From contig JALNZF010000046.1 of assembly GCA_023229435.1 (NCBI GenBank), forward strand, positions 1 to 11,775: a stretch of 11,775 bases of DNA. Direction: 5' to 3'. Every line of letters starts with the position of its first letter. Position 1 is the first letter of the stretch. Of the stretch, positions 1-5,872 are shown one piece after another. A program made the position numbers and the translations under genes. Source of the stretch: Nitrospirota bacterium (lineage in GTDB: Bacteria > Nitrospirota > UBA9217). The notes below the pieces were generated by a model. That model saw only the letters and a list, made by a program, of their open reading frames with translations, did not search any database and was not told the origin of the DNA.

Positions 1-2
1 CC

Positions 3-125
3 AAGGCCTTCATCCAGAGATACCAGGGCCAGTTCAACGAACAGCAGCTTGCGGACATGCTCTGGATCACCCGGAAATCGCTCTGGGAAAAGAGAAAGAA
101 GTGGGGGATGCCGAGGGAGCGGTAG
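3..125 (+). CDS. C-terminal tail of an NtrC-family sigma-54-dependent response regulator (partial)
   Basis: The frame is open from the window edge to TAG at 123-125 and gives 40 residues. They read as the Fis-type helix-turn-helix that ends NtrC-family activators: a helix containing QQLADML, a turn, then the recognition helix ITRKSLWEKRKK, followed by a short basic tail. Known members of the family bind enhancer sites and activate RNA polymerase carrying sigma-54. The AAA+ core and any receiver domain lie outside the window. One oddity is Trp in the turn (ADMLWITRKS), where family members usually have Gly. The identification rests only on this tail, so the target genes are unknown. Confidence 0.72.
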   Translation, partial: KAFIQRYQGQFNEQQLADMLWITRKSLWEKRKKWGMPRER

Positions 126-156
126 GGGCATGATGCACATGAACATTGAAGATTGA

Positions 157-283
157 GCCTCTTGCAAAAGCCCCAATTTTGTCATTCCCGCAGTGATTCT
201 GAGCGGGAATCTGGTTCTCACCGTTTGAAAAACCATATCCCCGATAGAGCCGTTCGGGGATGACAAACAGTTTTACAAGAGCC
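157..283. repeat. Palindromic MITE-like element 1 with imperfect terminal inverted repeats
   Basis: The ends are imperfect inverted repeats: GCCTCTTGCAAAA at 157-169 against the reverse complement of 271-283, matching at 11 of 13 positions. Inside lie two hairpins, ATTCCCGC/GCGGGAAT (184-191 with 203-210) and ATCCCCGA/TCGGGGAT (237-244 with 254-261). The element can fold as an outer stem with two inner hairpins. Both inner modules recur at 3190-3301 in the other order. It is non-coding and follows the regulator stop codon, so it may also act as a transcription end or mRNA-stabilising structure. Confidence 0.7.
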
Positions 284-317
284 GCAATTGACAGAATATT
301 ATGTTGTGAACTGCGGG

Positions 318-346
318 TTGCATTTGCGAAGGGTGTGTGTGATAAT
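318..346 (+). promoter_or_regulatory. Candidate sigma-70 promoter for the HEAT-repeat gene
   Basis: TTGCAT (318-323), a 17-base spacer, and an extended -10 TGTGATAAT (338-346). The -10 matches TATAAT at five of six positions and has the upstream TG; the -35 is weak beyond TTG. Transcription would start near 353, about 50 bases before the ATG at 402. Confidence 0.45.
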
Positions 347-401
347 CAGAAAGAAAAATTCGCGCTTGAGTCTCTGAAATGTGCGATTGAGGGAGGATGC
401 G

Positions 402-872
402 ATGAGTCTTGAGAGTCTGATCAGCGATCTGAAGAGCGGTCTCGGGATGGTCCGGGTGAACGCCGCCGCCGAACTCGGCAAGCTTAGGGACAAGGAGGCC
501 GAGAAGGCTTTGATAGAGGCGCTTGGCGACGAAAACATGGCGGTCCGGAACAACGCCGCTTTTTCCCTCGGGGAGCTTGGTTCGCATGATGCCGTGCCGC
601 CGCTCATTGCCATGTTCAGCGACCCGGAAGAACGGGTGCGGAAGAGCGCGGTCAAAGCGCTGGGCATGATCCGTTCGCGCGATGCGATCTCCCCCCTCAT
701 CCAGTTGCTTGCCGCTGATCAGTCGCCCATTGTGAAGAAGAGCGCGATCCGCAGCCTGGGACAGATCGGCGGACCGCAGGCCATGCAGGTCGTCGAGCCG
801 TTTACGATCAGCCCGGATGTCATACTCGCGGCCGTGGCAAAGCAGGCAATTGAGAAAAACAGCAAACGATGA
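402..872 (+). CDS. HEAT-repeat (PBS-lyase-like) protein, 156 aa
   Basis: The protein is made almost wholly of helical HEAT/PBS-lyase-type repeats of about 31 residues. Recognisable units include VRVNAAAELGKL, VRNNAAFSLGEL, VRKSAVKALGMI and VKKSAIRSLGQI, each with the conserved Arg/Lys-x-x-Ala and Leu-Gly pattern. Such proteins are scaffolds for protein contacts, and nothing points to catalysis. There is no signal peptide or membrane segment, so it should be cytoplasmic. The ATG at 402 is preferred over an in-frame GTG at 381 because GGGAGG (391-396) lies five bases upstream of it. The TPR gene starts 47 bases downstream on the same strand, so the two are probably co-transcribed. The binding partner cannot be told from sequence. 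Confidence 0.85.
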   Translation: MSLESLISDLKSGLGMVRVNAAAELGKLRDKEAEKALIEALGDENMAVRNNAAFSLGELGSHDAVPPLIAMFSDPEERVRKSAVKALGMIRSRDAISPLIQLLAADQSPIVKKSAIRSLGQIGGPQAMQVVEPFTISPDVILAAVAKQAIEKNSKR

Positions 873-919
873 CGGTATCGCACTGACCATCGCGCGAAAC
901 GGATAAAAGGAGAAGGTAT

Positions 920-1510
920 ATGGAGTCCATCAGCAAGCTGCTGAACCAGATCCTGGGGCATTACGAAAAAAAGGAATATGACGCTGCCGAGAAAGCAGTG
1001 GACAGGCTCCTTGTTTCTCACCCGGATTTTCATCGGGGGCAGTTCATGAAGGCGGTGATCCTCGAAGAGACGGGGAGGGCCGTTGATGCCGAAAGACATT
1101 ACGAGAAAGCGGGGAACCGGTACACGCTCTGGGGTCGTCTTGCCATGCAGCTTCAGGATATCGATCCCGATCGGGCAATCATGTATTACGAACGGGTGAC
1201 CAAAGCGGACCCGCAGAACAATCTGCTGTGGTTCAATCTGGGAGCGCTCTATGAGAAGAAGAACAGGCCTGCCGATGCACGGGAATGTTACCGGAACCTG
1301 TCTCCGCTCAAAGAGGTCCTTTCAAAGATATTCATTCCTCTCGGTTTCATGATCTTTTTGATCAGCGGCGGAGCGATGATGCTCCAGCGGGGAGAACGAG
1401 GCCTCGCGGTAGTAGTGATCGCGTCAGCGGTCTTCTGTGCCTTCTGGCTGAAGCGGGATGCGGGCAAAGCGATCCAGATGATCGCGAAAAAGAGCAGGGT
1501 GAAGAAGTAG
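920..1510 (+). CDS. TPR-repeat protein with a C-terminal membrane hairpin, 196 aa
   Basis: Residues 1 to about 125 form TPR-like helical pairs, for example YDAAEKAVDRLLVSHPDF, then AVDAERHYEKA, DPDRAIMYYERV and LWFNLGALYEKKNRPADARECY, with the usual Ala/Gly and aromatic spacing. About residues 137-156 and 161-177 are hydrophobic segments separated by a short charged turn (RGERG), followed by a basic tail. This suggests a cytoplasmic TPR domain anchored to the inner membrane by a C-terminal hairpin. AAGGAG (907-912) lies seven bases before the ATG. It probably shares a transcript with the HEAT-repeat gene, and both encode helical scaffolds. No enzymatic domain is visible, and its role in the cell is unknown. 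Confidence 0.8.
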   Translation: MESISKLLNQILGHYEKKEYDAAEKAVDRLLVSHPDFHRGQFMKAVILEETGRAVDAERHYEKAGNRYTLWGRLAMQLQDIDPDRAIMYYERVTKADPQNNLLWFNLGALYEKKNRPADARECYRNLSPLKEVLSKIFIPLGFMIFLISGGAMMLQRGERGLAVVVIASAVFCAFWLKRDAGKAIQMIAKKSRVKK

Positions 1511-1796
1511 CGGCCGCGGCACGCTGTCCCTCGGCGCTTCCGGCGCGAAGGTCCGGGAGACTCAGGGCGCACACATATCCTTGAGCTGTCCATCAGCATT
1601 GGAATTTGTTGTTCTGGTTGGAGGGCCTGCGAGAAGAGCTTATGTATATTTATCTCGCAAAGTTGATGTAAGAATTCTTGGATGTCACCATCCGTCTCCT
1701 GCCACATTGCCGAGAAAATCGCACGGCTAATCGCTTCGTCCGGGGAAATATATGGTATACTGTCATCAACGTGACAAATAATTTCAAACAATTATA
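1511..1796. other. Spacer after the TPR gene, no convincing gene
   Basis: The first 60 bases are GC-rich like the upstream gene, and the rest becomes AT-richer. I see no ORF with a ribosome site on either strand and no intrinsic terminator with a T-run. The only clear signal is an extended -10 motif at 1753-1761, listed separately. Confidence 0.5.
1753..1761 (+). promoter_or_regulatory. Candidate extended -10 promoter (TGGTATACT)
   Basis: TGGTATACT is an extended -10 element (TGn plus TATACT, five of six to consensus). No good -35 is visible at 16-18 bases upstream. Exactly the same nine bases occur at 11193-11201 upstream of the PAS gene. If it is active, the transcript would run through palindromic element 2 before reaching the ferritin-like gene at 2034, giving a leader of about 265 bases. 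Confidence 0.35.
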
Positions 1797-1902
1797 GCAA
1801 ACGCAATAATTATTGTTATATCATTTGTAGGGCAACCCTTCAGGGTTGCTTAAAGCAAGGCTAAAGCCTTGCCCTACATGTAACAATATTTTATGCGTTT
1901 GC
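1797..1902. repeat. Palindromic MITE-like element 2, outer stem plus two perfect hairpins
   Basis: The ends are GCAAACGC (1797-1804) and its exact complement GCGTTTGC (1895-1902). The arms stay largely complementary inward, to TGTAGGGC (1826-1833) with GCCCTACA (1871-1878). Two perfect inner hairpins follow one another: GCAACCCT/AGGGTTGC (1832-1849) and GCAAGGCT/AGCCTTGC (1855-1872). Together they make a three-way-junction fold. It is AT-rich toward the ends and non-coding. The arms differ by small indels, as expected for an old mobile or amplified palindrome. Confidence 0.75.
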
Positions 1903-2033
1903 ATTAGTTGGGACATATCGATCTCAAAATTGATCGTATGCATACTGAAGATCAACGGAAGGGCCTGCTTCAGCAATTGAACAATCATAACGACTTAGTG
2001 TCTGCGGGGAACACTATATAACGAGGAGGCGCC

Positions 2034-2228
2034 ATGGATAATGATACACTATTTGAGGTTTTCAAGACCGGGATAATGAACGAGCACAAGGCTTACGAGT
2101 TTTACCTAAAAGCGGCCAGGGACACTGATAATCCTGATGCAAAAAAGCTTTTTGAGCAATTTGCGGCTGCGGAATTAAAGCACGAACACGACCTTGAAGA
2201 TCTTTACAAGTCGCTTAAAAAACAATGA
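2034..2228 (+). CDS. Small ferritin-like/rubrerythrin-type protein, 64 aa
   Basis: The product is two amphipathic helices. The first contains MNEHKAYEFYLKAA (Glu in the usual iron-ligand position, followed by Tyr) and the second AAAELKHEHDLEDLY, an E-x-x-H motif typical of ferritin-like and rubrerythrin diiron sites. Full rubrerythrin domains are about 130-150 residues with four helices, so this is half a bundle and would need at least a dimer to build a four-helix diiron site. There is no rubredoxin-type CxxC domain. GAGGAGG (2023-2029) lies four bases before the ATG, which supports real translation. A palindromic element lies on each side, and the right-hand one starts ten bases after the stop, so truncation of a longer ancestor is possible. 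An oxidative-stress or iron-related role is inferred from the family only. Confidence 0.72.
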   Translation: MDNDTLFEVFKTGIMNEHKAYEFYLKAARDTDNPDAKKLFEQFAAAELKHEHDLEDLYKSLKKQ

Positions 2229-2238
2229 TCGACAGTCG

Positions 2239-2323
2239 GTAGGTTTGGGCTGAACGGTGTTAATGAAGCCCAACAAATCGAAGCGAAAGAATGTTGGCAA
2301 GTTGATACTTTTGCCCAACCTAC
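2239..2323. repeat. Palindromic MITE-like element 3
   Basis: The outer arms GTAGGTTTGGGC (2239-2250) and GCCCAACCTAC (2313-2323) pair with one bulged base. Inside, TTGGGCT (2245-2251) can pair with AGCCCAA (2267-2273), and GTTGGCAAG (2293-2301) pairs imperfectly with about 2309-2320. The plan, an outer stem enclosing two hairpins, is the same as in elements 1 and 2, although the sequences are unrelated. It lies between two converging genes and may serve as a shared transcript end. Confidence 0.65.
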
Positions 2324-2439
2324 AAAACTGTCCATCAATGAGCATCCTGACACCAGGTCCACCCGCGGCATTTACCCCGCTTGTGCGCAGAAATCGCATC
2401 CGAAATATTATTGCAAGGACGTCGTCAGGCGGGTCCGGT

Positions 2440-3051
2440 TCAGAGCATGATCAGCACGCTCATCATGGCAATGGACCAGATGACGTCCGTGGACAATTGC
2501 ATCTCACAGGTTGAATCAAACAGCAGGTCAAGACGGGCGGGAAATTCGTCGTCCTCCAGCCAGAGCGTCAGGGTAACGGGTATTCGCGGCAGGGGCGCAA
2601 GCCGGAGCGAAACATCGCCGTACGTCATGACCTCGCCGCCAAGGTTTCTCCCCTTATCAATAAACCCTTCCCGGTCCTTCCCATACTTCTTCGCGACACT
2701 GTCGAGCGGCAGGACGTGTGATCCTCTGGTGAAGATGTCGCCGCCCCTGATGTGCTCGAGCTTTACGGGCCTGTTGGTGCAGGTGATGTCCTTGGCGCTC
2801 ACCAGATACCAGAGGACCGAGAGCCGAAAGAAATAGCCGAGTTTTCCGAGCAGCACCTCGCTCCCCGGAGCCGTGCTTGAGATCTTCCTGTCTCGTACGG
2901 AAACGATGAAGTCCATGCCGAATGATGTCACCTGATAATTCAAGGACACCGCATCATAGGAAACAGAAGCTGCTTTGCAGACATCCGCCGGTTTCAGCGT
3001 CGTGAGTATCTCCCATGCCTTATCTTCTCCGGGATTGTTCGTTTCCGCCAT
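2440..3051 (-). CDS. DUF3786 domain-containing protein, 203 aa
   Basis: I recognise this as a DUF3786-family protein by its overall pattern: an N-terminal W-x-x-L...P-x-x-V helix, a Y-x-V-x-x-x-G strand region, a central LWYLVSAKD helix, a G-x-x-F-x-R-G-S-H segment, and a C-terminal block with FPARLDLLFD followed by helix-ending hydrophobics. Families with this domain occur in anaerobes and archaea, and the biochemical function is unknown. There is no signal peptide. The start ATG (complement of 3049-3051) has AGAGG about six bases upstream on the minus strand. It is the only gene in the window on this strand and stands alone with its own candidate promoter. No metal-ligand cysteine cluster is visible: the few Cys residues are scattered. 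Confidence 0.7.
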   Translation of the reverse strand: MAETNNPGEDKAWEILTTLKPADVCKAASVSYDAVSLNYQVTSFGMDFIVSVRDRKISSTAPGSEVLLGKLGYFFRLSVLWYLVSAKDITCTNRPVKLEHIRGGDIFTRGSHVLPLDSVAKKYGKDREGFIDKGRNLGGEVMTYGDVSLRLAPLPRIPVTLTLWLEDDEFPARLDLLFDSTCEMQLSTDVIWSIAMMSVLIML

Positions 3052-3082
3052 ATAACCTCTTTGAAAAGTATTAATTCACTCC

Positions 3083-3111
3083 ATAGTAACAGATAAGCCG
3101 GCTTTTGTTAA
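3083..3111 (-). promoter_or_regulatory. Candidate sigma-70 promoter for the DUF3786 gene
   Basis: On the minus strand, TTAACA (complement of 3106-3111) is followed by a 17-base spacer and TACTAT (complement of 3083-3088). The -35 matches consensus at five of six positions and the -10 at four of six. Transcription would begin about 25 bases before the start codon at 3051. Confidence 0.45.
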
Positions 3112-3189
3112 GTGGAATGGATATATGCATGCATTACGATGAATACTATGTGGGGTATGCACCGGACGGCACCTACCCCTATCGAATGG

Positions 3190-3301
3190 ACCATATCCCC
3201 GATAAGAGCACTCGGGGATGACTCAAACAGTGCGACGATATTGTCATTCCCGAAGGTCTAAAAGCCTGCCCCAGCATGACTTAAGCCGGGGGGAATCTGG
3301 T
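3190..3301. repeat. Palindromic MITE-like element 4, same two modules as element 1 in swapped order
   Basis: The first module (3190-3231) repeats 232-271 almost exactly, including the hairpin ATCCCCGA/TCGGGGAT (3195-3202 with 3212-3219). The second module shares GTCATTCCCG and GGGAATCTGGTT with 181-216, but its loop is longer and unrelated. The outer ends ACCATATCCCC (3190-3200) and the complement of 3290-3301 pair with about two differences, so it too can fold as an outer stem. It is non-coding and lies upstream of the acetate cluster. Confidence 0.65.
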
Positions 3302-3772
3302 TTGAAATAATTCACAGTATGTTGTACTAAGATCGGTGAAATGCATACCCATTTTATATCAATAAACATATTGTAACATTACCAGGTGATATTACTTGCC
3401 GCTATTTTCCGGTTACTTTTCGTAGCCCGCTTGTGCATCATGATATTACTATTAGTTACGAGTGGAATGTCTGCTCTTCGGTAATGACTTCCTCTTCATG
3501 AATTCGCGATGACTGAATTTTATCGGCCTCTATTTATAAAACGCGAACCCCTATTAGTTTCAATTATGCACTATACCATGTCCGGCTGCTCTTTCTATAA
3601 CAGACTTCGAAGAATATGATAAAAATACGTTGATTTTATTTAGATTATTCCATTCCCGCCCAGCGTAACGAAAAAAAACAGATCACAGAGTTTTCCTGAT
3701 ATTCCCGCGAGGCAGTTCGTATGCACAGCGAGAAATAATAAAATGGAAACTGTTTTTGACTATTCGTAAATA
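3302..3772. other. AT-rich spacer upstream of the acetate cluster
   Basis: About 470 bases of clearly AT-rich sequence with frequent stops in all frames and no ORF with a ribosome site. It is unusually long for this window and is the most likely place for regulatory sites of the cluster. I see short local palindromes (for example CTTCGAAG near 3608) but no convincing repeat array, RNA gene or recognised operator. A minus-strand TGGTATAGT near 3570 resembles an extended -10 but has no gene close downstream. Confidence 0.5.
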
Positions 3773-3788
3773 TGGTCTTTGTTTTGCT
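3773..3788 (+). promoter_or_regulatory. Candidate sigma-54 (-24/-12) promoter next to the cNMP/CBS gene start
   Basis: TGG at 3773-3775 and TTGCT at 3784-3788 place the invariant GG (3774-3775) and GC (3786-3787) exactly ten bases apart, as sigma-54 promoters require. The -12 box is perfect; the -24 box keeps TGG but not CA. Transcription would begin near 3799, almost at the ATG at 3801. There is no better sigma-70 promoter nearby. Confidence 0.33.
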
Positions 3789-3800
3789 TAGATATTGATC

Positions 3801-5738
3801 ATGAAATCCACCAAGGCGCCGAATTATGGCAACAACATCATCCTTGAAGACGTGATTGGGTTCCTGAAGAAGGTCCCGCCATTCCAGTTTCTTGGTGATA
3901 CGGACCTACAGGCCGTTGCCCGGAACCTGTCCATGGAGTTCTATCCCAAGGACCTGGTGATCATGCGGCAGGACGGGCCGCCGAGTGACGCGCTTCGTAT
4001 CATCAAAAAGGGCGGGGTGAAGATCGTTCTTGTTTCGGACGACGGCGGCGAGGCTGTCATCGATTACCGGGGAGAAGGGGAGACCTTTGGTTTCCTGTCC
4101 ATGGTGGGCAAAGACCGGGTGCGTACCAACGTCGTGGCTGTTGACGACACGATCTGCTACCTCCTGGGTCAAGAGATGGTGAGAAAACTGCTCGATGCAA
4201 ACCGTTCGTTCACTGAATTCTTCCTTCAATCCCATATCACCCGTTACATCGATAAAACCTACCGCGAGATGCAGGACAAGAGCATGTTCTACGGAGGGAG
4301 CGACCGCCTCCTGTTCACGACACAGGTGGGGGACATGGCTGTCAAGAACGTGGTTTCCACACAAGAGGACACGTCGATCCGCGAAGCGGCGCAGATCATG
4401 TCCGAGCAGAGCATCAGTTCGATCGTGATCAGGGACCGCAACGGCCTGCCCACCGGCATGGTGACCGACCGGGACCTCAGGGAAAAGGTCGTCGCACGGG
4501 GACGGAGCGTCGGGGAGCCGGTAAAGAACATTATGAGCACCTCGCTCATACGCGTGGACGCTCGGGATTACTGTTTCGAGGCCGTGCTGAAAATGATCAA
4601 GTACAACATCCACCATATTCTGGTGATCAAGGACGGCCATCTCACCGGAGTGATCACGAACCACGACATGATGATGCTGCAGGGGACATCGCCGCTCTCA
4701 CTCACCAAGGATATCGAGAGCCAGCAGACCATCGAAGGGCTTATTCCGGTCTCGAAGAAGATCAACGGGATTGTCGGGCTGTTGCTCAAGGAAGGGGCCA
4801 AGGCGAGCAATATTACCAAGGTCATCACCGAGATCAATGACCGGCTCGTGCGCAAAGTTCTTGAATGCGCCGAGCGGAAGCACGGCAAGCCGCCGGTCGC
4901 CTACTGCTGGATCGGGTATGGGAGCGAAGGCCGTAAGGAGCAGACCTTCAAGACCGACCAGGACAACGCCATAATCACCGCTGATCCGGCGACGGAGGCC
5001 GAGGCGGAAGCCGCGAAAATATATTTCTCCGTCTTTGCCGAGTTTGTAAGAGACAGCCTGCTCCAGTGCGGGTTCCCGACCTGCCCGGCAAACTATATGG
5101 CGAGCAATCCCCAGTGGTGCCAGCCGATCAAGGTATGGAAAAAATATTTTTCCACCTGGATCTCGACCCCTACGCCGGAGGCCGTGCTCAATTGCGTGGC
5201 TTTCTTTGATTTCCGGCCGATGTACGGCGAGACCTCCCTGGCCGAACTGCTCCGTGATCATCTGAGCGCGCTTCTCAAAGACCAGAAGGTGTTCCTCGGT
5301 TATTTGGCGAACATGGCGATCAAGAATCAACCTCCCATCGGGTTCTTCAAGTCCTTTGTCGTGGAAAAGGGAGGGGTGCACAAGGACGAACTGAACCTCA
5401 AGATCAAAGGCCTCGCGCCCCTCGTGGACATCCTGCGGCTTTTTGCGCTCGAGAAGGGCATCCGGGAGACCTCCACCATGGAGCGGATCGAAACGCTGCG
5501 GAGCATGCATACCATCGTTGAGGAATACGCCGACGATTTCGAGCAGGCCTTCGAGTTCATCATGCTCCTCAGGATCCATCATCAGTACGAACAGATCAGA
5601 AATGGCGTGGCGCCCGACAACTTCATCAATCCAAACTTGTTGAGCAACCTCGAAAAACGGTCTATCAAAGGGGCATTCCATCTCATCTCGAAGATCCAGG
5701 ACCTGATCATCGAGCTTTACAAGGCGCTGATCTGGTAG
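3801..5738 (+). CDS. cNMP-binding/CBS/DUF294 putative nucleotidyltransferase regulator, 645 aa
   Basis: Domains in order: a cyclic-nucleotide-binding fold (about residues 26-133), a CBS pair (about 176-291), a DUF294 nucleotidyltransferase domain (about 330-480), and a DUF294 C-terminal helical domain (about 495-640). The transferase motif GYGSEGRKEQ at 372-381 followed by TDQDN has the catalytic-type D-x-D pair at Asp386 and Asp388, as in GlnD-like enzymes. CBS pairs commonly bind AMP/ATP, so this protein may sense energy charge and modify a partner; its substrate is unknown. The phosphate-binding cassette reads FGFLSM at 96-101, with Phe98 where cAMP binders have Glu, though Arg108 remains. 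No Shine-Dalgarno is visible before ATG 3801 or the in-frame TTG at 3795. It heads the acetate cluster. Related genes sit near actP in several proteobacteria (from memory). Confidence 0.88.
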   Translation: MKSTKAPNYGNNIILEDVIGFLKKVPPFQFLGDTDLQAVARNLSMEFYPKDLVIMRQDGPPSDALRIIKKGGVKIVLVSDDGGEAVIDYRGEGETFGFLSMVGKDRVRTNVVAVDDTICYLLGQEMVRKLLDANRSFTEFFLQSHITRYIDKTYREMQDKSMFYGGSDRLLFTTQVGDMAVKNVVSTQEDTSIREAAQIMSEQSISSIVIRDRNGLPTGMVTDRDLREKVVARGRSVGEPVKNIMSTSLIRVDARDYCFEAVLKMIKYNIHHILVIKDGHLTGVITNHDMMMLQGTSPLSLTKDIESQQTIEGLIPVSKKINGIVGLLLKEGAKASNITKVITEINDRLVRKVLECAERKHGKPPVAYCWIGYGSEGRKEQTFKTDQDNAIITADPATEAEAEAAKIYFSVFAEFVRDSLLQCGFPTCPANYMASNPQWCQPIKVWKKYFSTWISTPTPEAVLNCVAFFDFRPMYGETSLAELLRDHLSALLKDQKVFLGYLANMAIKNQPPIGFFKSFVVEKGGVHKDELNLKIKGLAPLVDILRLFALEKGIRETSTMERIETLRSMHTIVEEYADDFEQAFEFIMLLRIHHQYEQIRNGVAPDNFINPNLLSNLEKRSIKGAFHLISKIQDLIIELYKALIW

Positions 5739-5755
5739 GGGAAATTCCGCGAGGG

Positions 5756-5839
5756 GTAAGGCGTGAGGGCGGGAGGGGTTTACATCATTACACGTTTCAC
5801 TTTCCCGTGTCTCGCTGTCAGAAGCGCCTGACGCCTTAC
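5756..5839. repeat. Inverted repeat in the spacer before the exonuclease gene
   Basis: GTAAGGCGT (5756-5764) and its exact complement ACGCCTTAC (5831-5839) bracket about 66 bases of low-complexity purine- and then pyrimidine-rich sequence. It resembles a small dispersed spacer repeat and could form a long-loop stem in the transcript between the regulator and the exonuclease. No T-run follows, so it is not a typical terminator. Confidence 0.4.
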
Positions 5840-5872
5840 GACGAACGCTTCACGGCCCTAAAGGACTGACCT

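Noticed and set aside
288..293. Perfect TTGACA as a -35 box
   Set aside because: The bases 16-18 downstream (CTGCGG region) do not resemble a -10. The TTGCAT/TGTGATAAT pair just downstream is better.
1288..1791. Minus-strand frame of 167 codons, whose first part (1560-1791) reads somewhat like a natural protein
   Set aside because: It needs a TTG start with no ribosome site, runs antisense through the end of the TPR gene, and its second half has the composition of a frame-shifted shadow. A gene remnant in 1560-1791 cannot be excluded.
2014..2022. TATATAAC as a -10 box for the ferritin-like gene
   Set aside because: Transcription from it would start at or past the GAGGAGG ribosome site, and no -35 lies 17 bases upstream.
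2257..2836. Two plus-strand frames opposite and beside the DUF3786 gene
   Set aside because: One starts inside palindromic element 3 and the other is antisense to DUF3786. Both are Ser/Arg-rich and lack ribosome sites.
3117..3221. 34-codon plus-strand ORF whose middle (HYDEYYVGYAPDGTYPYRMD) looks protein-like
   Set aside because: There is no ribosome site, and its last dozen codons lie inside palindromic element 4. It could be the stub of a lost gene, but the evidence is too thin to call.
4698..5681. Long minus-strand open frame (327 codons) opposite the DUF294 gene
   Set aside because: It is antisense to well-matched nucleotidyltransferase domains, and long antisense frames are common in GC-rich genes. 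Its product matches no family I know.
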